A stretch of DNA of 64,000 nt from Xenoacremonium recifei (taxonomy: Eukaryota > Ascomycota > Sordariomycetes > Hypocreales > Nectriaceae). The notes under the pieces are model-generated. The model saw only the letters and a list, made by a program, of their open reading frames with translations. It was not told the origin of the DNA and made no database searches. Of this stretch, positions 10,220-21,813 are shown piece by piece. Location of the stretch: the NCBI GenBank assembly GCA_012184525.1, contig WOFQ01000008.1:620001-684000 (forward strand), in the 5' to 3' direction. The first letter of the stretch is position 1, and the number at the start of each line of letters is the position of its first letter. The translations under genes were made by a program, and so were the position numbers.

Positions 10220-11013
10220 GTATGTCGTTGAGACCCTCCTTCGGTATCATGGTGTCGTGACCTTCAGCTAACCCGAACCGCAGTCGTCTCCCTTCTCGAT
10301 AAGTGCGCAAACTCCCGGATCCCTACCAATCTCGTTCGAATAACCTAACATAACCCCAGATGGCGGCGCCTGCGTTGCCATGGTCGGCAAGGACTGCGTG
10401 GCCATCGCATGCGATCTGCGTCTCGGTCTGCAGGCTCTCACCGTCTCCAACAACTTCCCCAAGATCTTCCAGTACGGAGACGTCTTCCTGGGCCTGACTG
10501 GTCTAGCCACCGATGTCAACACCGTCAGTGATGTCTTCCGGTACAAGGTCAACATGTACCGCCTCCGCGAGGAACGCCAGATTGCACCCCGAACCTTTGC
10601 CAACTTGGTGTCCTCGTCCCTGTACGAGAAACGCTTCGGCCCCTACTTCGTCTCCCCTGTTGTCGCAGGGCTCGAGCCTAAGACCGGGAAACCGTTCATC
10701 TGTGGGTTTGACAGCATCGGATGTATCGACTTCGCCAAGGACTTCATCGTCTCCGGCACGGCGTCAGAGCAACTTTTTGGCATGTGTGAGAGCCTTTGGG
10801 AGCCGGATCTGGTGAGTAATCTCACGGACATGTGGGAATTGACGAGAAAGCTGATGGTGGACGAACCAGGAACCTGATGCCTTGTTCGAGACCATCTCTC
10901 AAGCATTGCTTAATGCTGTCGACCGCGATGCTCTTTCCGGATGGGGAGCGCACGTGTACATCATCGAGAAGGACAAGGTTACCAAGCGATTACTAAAGGG
11001 TCGACAAGATTAA
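10217..11013 (+). CDS. PUP3: 20S proteasome subunit beta type-3
   Basis: Non-catalytic beta subunit of the 20S core particle. Exons: 10217-10219 (ATG alone), 10284-10302, 10360-10811 and 10870-11013; introns of 64, 57 and 58 nt with GT-AG ends and CTAAC or similar branch sites. The coding length is 618 nt, 205 residues, identical to the yeast subunit length. The joined start reads M-SSPFSI-NGGACVAMVGKDCV, which matches the beta-3 N terminus, so the start codon must stand alone in its exon. Downstream strings GLATDVNTVSDVFRYK, SSLYEKRFGPYFVSPVVAGL, SGTASEQLFGMCESLWEP and DALSGWGAHVYIIEKD are family hallmarks. There is no catalytic N-terminal Thr, as is normal for beta-3. The first exon presumably carries the 5' untranslated region plus the ATG. 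Confidence 0.95.
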
Positions 11014-11313
11014 AGGCGTTACAAAGGGAGGTCATCGGCAAACAGAGGCTAGAGGGAGTCGGGTTGTATCTTGTACGAATAGATATTCGGTCGATACTAC
11101 AGCCGGGTAATGAATGTGCACAAAGCACAATTTGAATTTCATGGCAGACTATCACTTGTGCTAAGTTTTCACGGAGCAACCCACTCAATAACGGACTTCT
11201 GTGGTTTATGTTGTCTCATTTTACAGATTTCATGTTGTTTAGCGACGCGATGCTGCATCGATCGATCTAAGTCTACCTGGCTTGGGCCAGCATATGTCTT
11301 TCTACATGTCTAT
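11014..11313. other. Convergent 3' region of PUP3 and the Ca2+-ATPase
   Basis: About 300 nt holding both 3' untranslated regions. No additional gene seen. Confidence 0.6.
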
Positions 11314-14300
11314 CTATTGCTCTTTCTTGGTCTCGAGCGAATCGTCTGTGGTTTTCTGTAGGAAAAGCTGTCTCTCAACAAACTTGAGGCACTCGTCGAG
11401 AAGTCTAGCCATTGTCAGCATATACTGTGGAAACTTGGGAAAAGAGCATGGAACTTACATGACAGGAGCGCTGATGATAACCACTGCCTTCCATTCCAAG
11501 ACATTCAGGGGGAGGATGGCAAATAGACTCTGCAACACGGGCGTATACAACAGAGCAAAGTGCAACGCCATCGAGAGCGCAATGGCATAGACGAGCATCA
11601 TGTTCTTCCACAGCGGGAGAGTGAGTAAGGACTCGCTCGAGGACAGCGCGTTCATGGCGTTGAACATCTCAATAACGACCAAGATTGAAAGCGACACCGT
11701 CGAGGCGGCTTTAGCCATGTCGTTCGAGAACATCTCACAACCAATCTGAGGGAAGTTCGCCGAACAGTGGTGGAAGTGAGAGAGCTGGCGGAAGGTGATC
11801 TGGGGGCCCTCAGGGTTATACATAAACCACCAAGCATAGCCAGCGACGGTCGCAAGGCCAACGTAAGTTCCAATGATCAGGTACCTGAAGAATAACCAGC
11901 CACCAATGAGAGCTTCATCTCGCTTTCGGGGTCGGCGCTTCATCATGTCATTGTCGGGAGGGTTGAAAGACAGGGCAGTAGCGGGAAGACCGTCGGTAAC
12001 AAGATTGACCCAGAGCAGTTGCACAGGGATAAGAGCCTCGGGCATTCCCAGCGCCGCCGTCAAGAAGATAGAGACAACCTCGCCGATGTTAGACGAGATC
12101 AGATACCGGATGAATTGCTGAGTATTGTTGTAAATGGAACGTCCCTCCTCGATTGCGACCTCGATAGTGGCGAAGTTGCTGTCAGCCAAAACCATGTCCG
12201 CGGCGAGTTTGGAAACATCAGTGCCCGAGCCCATGGCAACACCGATATCAGCCTTCTTCAAAGCAGGGGCATCGTTGACACCGTCACCTGTCATAGCGAC
12301 GACTTCTCCCAGAGACTGAAGTAGGTCAATCAGTTTAGACTTGTGGCCAGGCTCAACGCGAGAGAAGAGAGAGGCGGTCTTGGCTGCCTCCAACTGCTCG
12401 CTCTGGGGTAGTTCGTCGAATTCTCGGCCAGTGAAGCTCTTGCCCTCCAGGTCCTCGTGCTCGCCGAAGACTCCGATTTGACGGCAGATGCTCTCAGCGG
12501 TGTTGCGGTTGTCGCCAGTAATCACAATGACTCGGATGCCGGCATCCTTGCATCGTTGAATAGCTCGGGGAACTTCCTCTCGCGGAGGATCCAACATGCC
12601 AACAAGGCCAAGGAAGGTCATCTTCTGTTCCAGCTGAGCGTACTGTTCCGTTGTTTTGGCAGATCCAAGTAGAGGGTTGTTTGAAATGTCCTCGACGCTG
12701 GCCAAGGCAATGATGCGGAGGCCTCGGTTACCATAATGAACAACTTCCTTCATCAGGAGATCCAGAATCTTCTCTGTGATGGGCACCTTTTTTCCGTTGG
12801 GTCCAAGGAGGGCTTCGGTACAACGGTCAATGATAGATTCAGGGGCACCCTTGACCAGCAGCTTTTTACCCTTGCCCTCGCTGACAAGCACAGACATGCT
12901 CTTCCTGTCGCGAGAGAACTCGTAAGTGGCGAGCCGGGGGAGCGCTTTCTCGTACTCTGCGCTGGCATAGTGGACGCAATCTTCAGGGTGTATATCTGCC
13001 GGCGCGCAGGGACCAATCTTTTCGACGAGGACTCGCAAAGCACCTTCGGTTGGTTCACCGACATTGGAGAAAGTAGCCGTTCTGGAATCGTATGCCAACT
13101 TTGCGTCGTTGCAGAGAGCGGCAACCTCGGTCATCTGGCGAATCGTGCTTGAGGAGCCGTGAAGATTGCTGACGACCTGTCCATTCATCCGGATTGCACC
13201 CCTCGGGGCAAAGGTAGTTCCCTCGACGTCCAATTCCACGAGGTCGGAACCGCGCTCGTCGAGGTAAACAACCTTGCTGACGCTCATCTGGTTGGTGGTG
13301 AGGGTGCCGGTCTTGTCCGAACAAATAACACTGCAGCTCCCAAGCGTCTCGACAGAAGGGAGGCTTCGGACGACGGCATTCTTAGCAGCCATCTTCCTCG
13401 TTCCAAGTGCTAGACATGTCGTGATGACGACAGCAAGGCCTTCCGGAATAGCCGCAACGCCCAGGGACACGGCAATTTTCAGGTAATAGATAGCGCCCTT
13501 GGACCAACTTCCATGACTCGGGTCGTTGAAGTTAGGGATGTTGATAAGCCAAACCAAGATGCAGATGACAGTTATAACTTTTGCCAAGCTATCACCAAAA
13601 TCATTGAGCTTCTGCTTCAGCGGTGTAGGCTCCGAAATCTGTGCCGTGATGCTCTCGTGAATATCTCCAATAGCCGTGCTTGCACCAGTGAGGACGACCA
13701 CCGCCCTGGCTCGGCCTGTAACAACGGTAGTTCCGGAGAAGAGCATGTTGGCTTGATCCTGCAGAACGGCCTTCTCATCTGTCAAGACAGCGGTCTCATC
13801 CTTGCCAACGCTTTCGGACTCTCCGGTCAAAATGGCCTGGTCCACAGCAAAGCTATTGCTCTCAACGTGGATGATTCGACAGTCGGCCGGAATCCGATCT
13901 CCAACAGCTACCGTAACAATATCTCCAGGGACTAACTCATCGGCTTTGACTCGAGATATATGGCCGCCGTTTCGAACAACGTTGGCCTCGTTGGCGGAGT
14001 ATTCCTGTAAGGCCGCGATAGCCTTTTCGGCGCTGCTTTCTTGGGAGACACCAACGATGGCATTGAGGATGAGGATAGTCAAAATCTGCACCAGAAGCAC
14101 ACGTTAGCCACTGACCGAGCAGGAGACACAACAAGGGACCAATTTCTGGCGCAACTTACAACAGCAGGATCAACGAAGGCACTCCATCCCTCCTCCTGAT
14201 CAAAGAGCGCGAGGACGAACGATACCGCAGCTGAACCGAGGAGGATAATCACGAGCTGGTCCTTGAACTGTTCAAGAACAAGCTCCCAGATGGGAGTCGG

Positions 14301-14502
14301 GGGATCTTCCGGGATTGCTGGAGAAACATCAGTTTGAGTCCCAAGTTGCCGCGGGCATTTCTCGGAGAGCTGGAATCAACGTACCGTTGCGACCATGCTT
14401 CTGGCGCAGTTCGTTGACCTGTCCGTCACTCAACCCGGCGTTTTGGTCAACGTCGAAGTTGGCGAGGACTGCGTCAACAGAATGCGCAAAGGCGTTCTCC
14501 AT
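11314..14502 (-). CDS. SERCA-type P-type Ca2+-transporting ATPase
   Basis: Pumps Ca2+ from cytosol into the ER lumen at the cost of ATP. Four exons: 14385-14502, 14160-14317, 11459-14085 and 11314-11404, with introns of 67, 74 and 54 nt; 2994 nt, 997 residues, the normal SERCA length. The N terminus MENAFAHSVDAVLANFDVDQ is the actuator start. PEGL (Glu307) lies in transmembrane segment 4; CSDKTGTLTTNQ carries the phosphorylated Asp349; KGAPE, TGDN and MTGDGVNDAPALKKADIG complete the nucleotide-binding and hinge motifs. The positions match SERCA1 Glu309 and Asp351 within two residues, which supports the exon joins. The last exon supplies the C-terminal tail (LLDECLKFVERQLFLQKTTD); a call stopping at the in-donor TAA near 11456 would miss it. 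The tail ends in KKEQ, a possible dilysine ER signal. The closest homologue class is fungal NCA-1/SERCA rather than Pmr1 or Pmc1. Confidence 0.95.
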
Positions 14503-15989
14503 GGCTGGGGTTGCGCGCGCGCTCTGTGGGCACAGAGTTGGACTGGGATCAAGGCCGGAGACTTTTTGGTGTTGCGACCAGGAAGATGCAGCCGTGGGGT
14601 TTGTGGCTGCAGCAACTGCCTGTAAGAGCGCTGCAAGGGAAGGGGAGAATCGAAGGGAGAAAGAAGAAGAAGGAATGCAGTTAGTGACTGCCTATCATGA
14701 TAGATGGTCACTGAGGGAAGAGAAGGAAGAGGAAGGAGAACTGGTATCGCCAAGAGTCGCTCCTCCGTGGAAGTCGCGCCGGTCTCAAGTCCGAGTTTCC
14801 AGAAAGTTCAACGTGTTCGTTTGGTTTCGGGGACTGGGCGGTTTCTGCACCAGCCGATAGTAGTTCGCCAGGTAGGCACCTATTAGGCACGGGCGCGCTT
14901 ACCTGTAATCCGCTACAATTCCACTGGGACTTTGGCCACTCACGCCGCCGCTCCGACTTCCGGGTCCGCTCTAGTACAGTCAGGGAAGGTTATCCGCTGA
15001 ATAATAGAGGGCAACTCACCTAAACAGGGGAGGAACTTCGCCTACGTCGGGGACCTACTTGTAAGGCCCGCAAACCCGCTCTCCTAACTCCCAGCCCCGC
15101 CACCATCACCACCTCAAGTCTCCGTTTATTAAGCAGCTCACCTCTTCTCGCTGTTAGCCTCATATACTAGATTCGCCTCTGAAACGTGTACAGATCTCTG
15201 TAATTGGTCTGGCCCTTCTGACAAGACATCGAAGCTCATTGGCAGGTCGTCTACGTAGCTTCCCCAACCCCAGGGAAGCTCGAGGGCATCAAACGATTGA
15301 AGCCATCATCAATGTCTCCGCCGAGATTCCATCAAGGTGTCCGCACATTTTGCTGCGCCGCCGCTCATAAGTAGACGTTCTAACCCAATTTCTTTCTCGT
15401 CAAAGTCATTTGGCAATATCAACTGCTTTTCTTTTGCGGCCTTGAATACCCTGAAATAGTTTCGGGTTTATTCTGGCGCCTTCCCAACTTCGCCCAGAAT
15501 TCGCTAGACATCCACTTGCCTCCTTTTTGGTGAGGCTTGAATCTCCAAGTTGACTGAGCCTAGACAAGAAGTTTTAGACGCGGCAGTCAGATCTGAAATT
15601 GTCAAGATGTCAGGGGTCATCACTGCCCGTGGATAGATGATCCTGAAATGCTGCTATGTCAGGCTCGCCCTTCCACCTATGACCCGCCATTTGCTCGTGA
15701 CTCTGTCCAATGGTTCAATCAGGAAGTTGCAACGCGAAGTTCGATCGAGGCAGTTGCCCGCCTATGAAATGCAATAAGCGACAATTATATTGGCATCCAG
15801 TTAGCAGAGCTCCCTGATCTGCCCTCCATATCTAGACCTGCCCTCGCCAGTGCTCTTCGAGCTCGACTGGGCTCACCTCTCTGCCGATTTTGGTTTCTCT
15901 CTTGGTTTCTTGGGATCAGTTTTGCATCGTGTTTTCCTTTACATTTTTTTTTCCTTAGTCACTCAAGGGTTTTCCATGAAGATGCTGTC
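14503..15989. other. Divergent spacer between Ca2+-ATPase and RhoGEF genes
   Basis: About 1.5 kb with both promoters and leaders. No supported ORF. The stretch before 15990 is T- and C-rich (for example ACATTTTTTTTTCC near 15941-15954). Confidence 0.6.
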
Positions 15990-18908
15990 ATGGCTCTCGC
16001 CAGCCCTCCGTCTTGGCCAGCCTGGCTGCAACCTCAGCCCATCCAAGAAACGAGAAATCTTGACGAGCCGAATCGATCCTTGTTTGAAAGAAACGTTTCC
16101 ACCTTCTCGCCGACTGGGGACTCACTGGAATCTTCACGCCAATATCAAGAAAAGATTCTTAAGCAGCCAAAACGTACATTCCACAGCTGGATGAAGTCTC
16201 TCCAAAGCCGTCAGGTCAAATTCAAGAAGACTCAGAAGTCTTCGCACTCTCGTTCGTCACAAGACCCTAATAGTCATGAAGAAACAACCAGGTTACGGCT
16301 CTCAAGAAGGTCTCCAAAAATTGACCGGCGGTCCAGGTCTTCATTCCAGTTTGTGACCGGTGTTCAGAGTGCATCTGTCAGCACCTGCACCAGTGCGATG
16401 ACAAAACACCGACGAATTCAAACGCTTTCCAATCGACTTTCAAAAACTGAGCACAGTAGCTGGGCTTCTTTTTCACGCCCCAGAACTTCTGAAGAAAGTA
16501 CTCAAAGCGAGGATAAGACGTTTTCTCCGGCACTGTTACATCGTGCCCTGCAGCGCCGCCACGTTCTTGAGGAACTGCTCGAAACAGAGGAGAATTACAT
16601 CGGAGATGTCCGTTTTCTGTTGAAGGTAAGTCTCCTCTCCTCAGTCCTCTCTTAGAAGTTAGCCACTCACTCAGAAGTAGATATATACCAGCATTCTCGC
16701 CCATCATACCTGTCTTGGGTCTCGACTTAAGCAGTCTGTCTGCTCGAATCTGAATGACATGATTTGCCTCCACGATAACTTACTAGGGGACCTACACCGA
16801 GTGATTCCAGATTCGGAATACTCTCAGCTGGACTTCGTTTTGCCACTGCTTGAGTCCAAGGGGACACGTACCGGTCATAAGCCAAACCCAGACCCGGATG
16901 CCATCAGGAAATGTCGAAGTGACATCTCTCAGTTGAAAAAGATCCCGGGCCTGTTATCCGAGCCACAGGTTGCTGGTGAAGTTGCCAAGATATTCACCAA
17001 GAATGTAAGTCTTGCGGTTTCTAAACCCAACGCAGTGAACTATTAGCTAACGCATCGTGGATGGGACGTTTCTTCATATATGAGGAGTATGGGGCAAAAT
17101 ATGAAGCCATGATAAAAAATGACATCGATGATCACGAGGGATTGCCTGAGTTGGGTTTACATCAAAAAGCTCTAGAGTTCCTCCAGTTTGCAACCCGATC
17201 TTCACGATCCGATGAGGGAGAAGGCAGGAAGAGTTCATTGGTCCCTGACTTGTTTGTAAAGGTCAGCATCTCCCTTCTTCTGACCTCTAGCTCACTCAAT
17301 CTGACGGTAACCAGCCAATCCAAAGAATGTGTCGATATCCACTCCTTCTAGCAGAATTGATCAGGCTCACACCAGCTACTGAATGTCCTCAGTCACACAT
17401 GGAGATTGAGACAGCTCTGAACAGGCTTCGAGAGGCGACTGTAGAAATCAATCGAGCTACAGGCGACTGTAGCATGAAGCCTCGGTTGGAGAAAACGTGG
17501 TTATTGCAGGATCGACTGGTGCTCCCAGGCCAGGTACAAGTTGTGCTCCCCTTTGAAAGAGCTATACTTACATCGCTTCAGAAAATTGATTCCGAGACAA
17601 GAACTAAAATTCGATCATTGGGACACATTCGAATGTGTGGTGCGCTTTACGTCTGCTGGCAAACCAGTGACAGAATCAAGGGCAAATACATGATGTGTCT
17701 GTTGTATAGAGAGATTTTGTGTCTCGCAACGGCTGCCATGGTAGACCCTATCTACAGTATCTATGCCTCGATCAATCTGAATACCGCCTGGATTGAGGAA
17801 GTCAACACTTCACGGGGAGGTAAGCCATCACTTGAAGTTAGTAGTGAAGGAGGGGGAAGTCGCTGATGTGATAGTCATTGCGTAGGCTTACAATGTCATA
17901 CCGCACCTTTTTCCTGGAAACTCGTTTTCGAGAATGATGATCAACTATACGAGTTGATCATGTCTGCTTGCTCAGCAGAGGAAGAAAATCAATGGCGAGA
18001 GCAACTACGGCGACCGTTTCCGTTTCGCTCACCTACCCCTGGACCGGATCCCAATCTCTTTACTTGTCTTCTGCTGAATATACGTAGTCTGGGGCCTGTT
18101 GTTGGGAGGCCAGGTAAGATCTCTTCCACTATCCTGCAGAAGATACTCAGCTCATACTGATAATGCGCCAGGTACCGTTGTTCGCCAAAAATCCATTCAC
18201 AGAGCAATGACCGTTGGATCGGCATCAAACTCATGCCAGGTTATCATTAGAAACACGAGCAGCCAAGGGACTCGAAACACCTCATTGTCGACAGTCAATC
18301 GCTCACACTCTCTGCAGTCAACAAACGCGCGCTTCCCGGTATTAGTACCGTCCCGCGGCGAGAGAGCTCGATTACAATTGCTCATGTCTGATATCTGGAG
18401 CAAAGACTTGTTGCCGTTCCCGGGTATGCTATCTCGATCAAGGAGCGAGCGTTCCGTAAGGGATTCGGCTTCCAACGCGATGCGCAAGTTCAGCAGTGCA
18501 GGCCATCCTCTAGTAAGAAGGCATAGCATGCCTGGAAGAATTGGAAGCTCGAGGGTGGCACAAACTTCAGACGAGCTTAACGAGACCAATAAATCGACTC
18601 GTCCCAGCGATGATGCGGCACAGAAAGCTACTACAGAACCACGAAAAGGGGAGACGCAGACCTCAACCACCTCGGACGAGGAAATCTCCAGAGTCGCGCT
18701 GAGCGACAAGACTGCATCTGCAACAAACGTGGCAAGTGAACGAGGCACACCGGCAGTGGGAGACACGGTATCGCCGCCGGATAAGGAGAACGAAACTACT
18801 ACAAGCCAACAAGAATCCAATGTTACTCGGAGCAACAGTCTTCGATGGGCGAGGTTTGGAAGTCTGCGTGAAAGCGATGGCTCAGGCATACGAGGTCTGC
18901 TTCGCTGA
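15990..18908 (+). CDS. Rho guanine nucleotide exchange factor, DH-PH type
   Basis: Predicted to load a Rho-family GTPase with GTP, acting in polarity or wall integrity. Six exons: 15990-16625, 16681-17004, 17061-17261, 17315-17819, 17886-18113 and 18172-18908; 2631 nt, 876 residues. A basic, Ser-rich N terminus (1-185) precedes the Dbl-homology domain (about 187-415), with RALQRRHVLEELLETEENYI, RFFIYEEYGAKYE and PIQRMCRYPLLLAELIRLTP. A PH-like region follows (about 430-590; TWLLQDRLVLPGQVQ, AWIEEVN, FSWKLVFENDDQLYELI), then a low-complexity Ser/Thr-rich tail with repeated SRSERSVRDS-type strings. The second intron (17005-17060) has a perfect donor (GTAAGT) and branch site (GCTAAC at 17046-17051) but the acceptor position reads TGG, not AG; see findings. 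The remaining introns are canonical. Which Rho it serves cannot be read from sequence. Confidence 0.85.
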
Positions 18909-19682
18909 GCAGTACGGAGCGTCTCAGATGTTGAGCATGCCGACATGCGGTTCTTACAAGGTCAGGGTCAAAGCGATGGGGCAGGACAGTGAAGATTGCT
19001 GGACGGCCTCTCTCCTCCAAGCAATCCAGCGGACAGTCGGCGGTTTTAGGTTACATTCATACTCAATAGCATAAGTAGTGTTGCTGCAAATTGAGGATCG
19101 ATTGCATTAGCTCCCCGAGTGCCGTGCCCAACATTCGGTACCTGAGAATTAAGGCCCAGAATTCCCGCCTGAGAGATATTCGGTCAACCAGGGCCAAGGC
19201 AACACAGATGACGATGTGGAACGTGATGGCACGCGATCGATCAAGAAAAGCTGCCAGTGCCTGAGCAAGCTGAGGCTTAGAGGACGGCTTCAGCAAACAA
19301 GTGACGTACCTCAGGTGGGTGCAGCCGACGTAGCGGGGACGCACAGGCCACTCTTACCCCGATTCTGCGGATTCTGAGGCGGCTGTTAGCGGGCTATTAG
19401 CGGGCTGGGCGGCCGGTGATGCACTTGGGGAAAGAGCCAGAGCGCTATGACGTAGCTTCATGATCAGATGCAGCAAGCCGAGCAAGCTCCCCTCATCATC
19501 TGAGAGCTTCTTTTAAACCTTCCGATCGCAGCTCCCCTCCTCTTTCTTTCTTCACACATCTCATCATCTCAATCAATTCACAATCAACAACACGAGCTCT
19601 TCTACCAACTTCTCACGAACAGCGACGACGCACTCCTACTCTCAACACACCACAACCCACCCCACCACACATCTCAGCAACA
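18909..19682. promoter_or_regulatory. Upstream region of the Rtc3-like gene
   Basis: Contains the RhoGEF 3' end and the promoter of the next gene. Two CCCCT pentamers (near 19489 and 19534), the core of fungal stress-response elements, lie within 200 nt of the start, with a TTTTAAA A/T patch between them. A long C/A-rich leader (CAACACACCACAACCCACCC type) precedes the ATG, typical of highly expressed fungal genes. Stress induction is only suggested. Confidence 0.4.
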
Positions 19683-20135
19683 ATGGCTCGCGGCGAGACC
19701 TACCAGTCCAAGGTTCACTTCAAGGGCAAGGAGGATGATTTCCTTGTCTTCGTCGATGATGTCGAGACCTACAAGAAGTGGCAGGAGGACAAGAGCGTCC
19801 CCATGGCTCACTTCGTCTCCACCTTCAAGGTCTTCAGAACACACAAGTAAGCTTCATGTTCTCCTTCTCCCGGCCGCTTATCTAACTCCTTTGCAGGCAA
19901 GGCACTCAGGGCACCTACGACACCGCCGCAAAGGGCACCCTAGAGAGCGAGTTCGACACTGCGGATGAGGAAGAGGCTATCAAGTTTATCTTGGAGAAGG
20001 GCAGCTTGCAGACTATGGAGGTAAGAACACATCCCACGACCAATATGACGACGCAATGAGCTGACCCTGTTTTTACAGATGCCCGAACGCCAAGGTGTGA
20101 AGAACGACTCCATGGGTGCGATGGTCTCGCACTAG
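19683..20135 (+). CDS. Rtc3-like protein with SBDS N-terminal-type domain
   Basis: Small cytosolic/nuclear protein related to yeast Rtc3 (Hgh-type SBDS-domain protein), with proposed links to RNA metabolism and telomere-capping phenotypes. Three exons: 19683-19846, 19897-20020 and 20079-20135, with introns of 50 and 58 nt; 345 nt, 114 residues. The product starts MARGETYQSKVHFKGKEDDF and has FVDDVETYKKWQEDKSVPM, FKVFRTHKQGTQGTYDTA and EEEAIKFILEKGSLQTME, the N-terminal SBDS fold with its FvshfkvF-type core. It lacks the two later SBDS domains, as Rtc3 does, so it is not the ribosome-maturation factor SBDS itself. The start lies in a strong context (CAACAATGG). Confidence 0.9.
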
Positions 20136-21257
20136 AGCGTATTGGCAACTATGACCCTCACCTTGCCGACAGACTACAAGCTTCTGAAGAAGCAGACTGT
20201 GAATGATGCAACCAGCATCAGGTCAATCGTGCATTCGACTTGGCAATTCGGCAAGCAGTGAAGGGTCTTGGGACAAGGCAAGCAGACGGCGTTTTTTGTG
20301 GCCTAAATCGAGGCATTCATTAAGATAATATTGCACGGGACAACGGATATCCATATCAAAATCAGATAGGCAAGACCCGTTCGGCAATTCAATTGCTCTG
20401 AAAATACGAGTGAAATTGAATCAACAAGAAAAAAGAAGCATTTCCCCAGCTACAAATCATGACCAGGACTGTGTAAATGTGGGAACTGTCTGTTGACATC
20501 AGGGTCCTCGGTCGCCTCGTTGCAGACCCGAAGTCGTCTTCTAAACGCGAACTGTGGTTCACGTGCTTTTCTCAACCGCCGTGCACTGACAATTAAATCT
20601 CGTTTCTCTAGTAAGGAGTGCTGAAGTCAGGAGAAGCACGCACCCCAATACTACTCTGTAGTGCCAAGCTCCATCAGTGCCTGGTCAAGTGTAGATCCGA
20701 CGTCGCAGGTTTCGGAACCTCAGCCGACGGTGAGTGGGCCTTCAACACTCTGAGACCGCACAGTCCGTCACCAGCGTTTCCAAAGCACTCGTGCCGTTTT
20801 TTTTCTCAGTTGCTTGTTCTTAGAAGGGTATTTGGTATTATGTGTGTTTGCTTGTGCAAATCTAAGGTACGCCAAAGAACATGTTCAGTGGACGGCCTGT
20901 CATACAGAGTAATTCTCTTCCCATTCCCGCCATTCCAACGCCATTACGTTCAAGGTCATCAACGCTTGTAGCGCGGCATTGTGACTTCAAAGCATTGTAA
21001 CTTGTCAACCCCCTGTAATATTCCCGAACCCTTCCGAAGGGAGAGAAAACCGGTTGGGGCTACATGAAAACAGTCCGTGTCAACGCCATTGCTTGCTTCC
21101 GTCAGTATTGAAGTTAAAAGAAGAAGAAAAATTGGGTGCTTTGAAAAAAGAAGAGCTTTGTTTTTGGTGTTCTAGATTCTTTTTCCACGTATATACAAGG
21201 TCCTGGCGCTTGAGCACTCCCTCTGTGATGCTCTTGCAGCTGGGTGTCGTTGTAGGT
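20136..21257. other. Spacer, convergent 3' regions
   Basis: About 1.1 kb. A TACAGAGTA variant of the recurring 9-mer is at 20903-20911. ORFs at plus 20618-20971 and 21054-21269 are not supported by family resemblance. Confidence 0.6.
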
Positions 21258-21813
21258 TTATACGCGTGAACCGCCACCACGGCCACGCTTGGGTAGAGTC
21301 CATGGGGTTGCGCAGATGATCTATACGGGTGTTAGATTAGAGATACGTCTATAAAACGAGACATGGGTGAGAAATTCGTACCTCTCCTTCACTATACGCC
21401 CAGAAGTAGGCTCCCATGCCTATCAGGTAGTACAAAGCTGGGTTCGTGCCCTGGTAGATGAGGATGGCGCTCAGGGAAGTGAGCGGCAATATCGCCAACC
21501 GAAACTCGAGAGATCGATGGATGGCGGTTCCAGCCAGGAATGGAAGCGGCCACTCCAAGCCGAACATAAACAGTCCGAAGACTAAATTTATGATTTGTAG
21601 TACCGGGACAGGTCGAACGGCTGGGTCGAGTGTTCTTGTCAAGAAGTCCCAGAAGATCTTGGGCCAGAAGAAGGCCTCGATTGCGGCAGCGACTTGGTCT
21701 GCAATAGAGCGTTAGTGGATGCCGGACATGGCTCTCCTTGGTGCCAGAAACTCACAGGCCGCTGCGGTCAAGATGATGAGACGAGCCCAGTGGTTCTTGA
21801 TAAGCTTTCCCAT
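21258..21813 (-). CDS. Conserved fungal small membrane protein (DUF7727-like)
   Basis: Three exons: 21756-21813, 21382-21698 and 21258-21320, with introns of 57 and 61 nt; 438 nt, 145 residues. It begins MGKLIKNHWARLIILTAA-YQVAAAIEAFFWP and ends EGEIICATPWTLPKRGRGGG. Four hydrophobic segments are visible (around residues 9-30, 50-68, 75-100 and 105-125), with YYLIGMGAYFWAYSEGE near the last. The family is widespread in filamentous fungi and, from memory, corresponds to a domain of unknown function (DUF7727). Function unknown. The middle exon alone would end in a readthrough tail (VRISHPCLVL), so the last splice matters for the C terminus. Confidence 0.85.
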
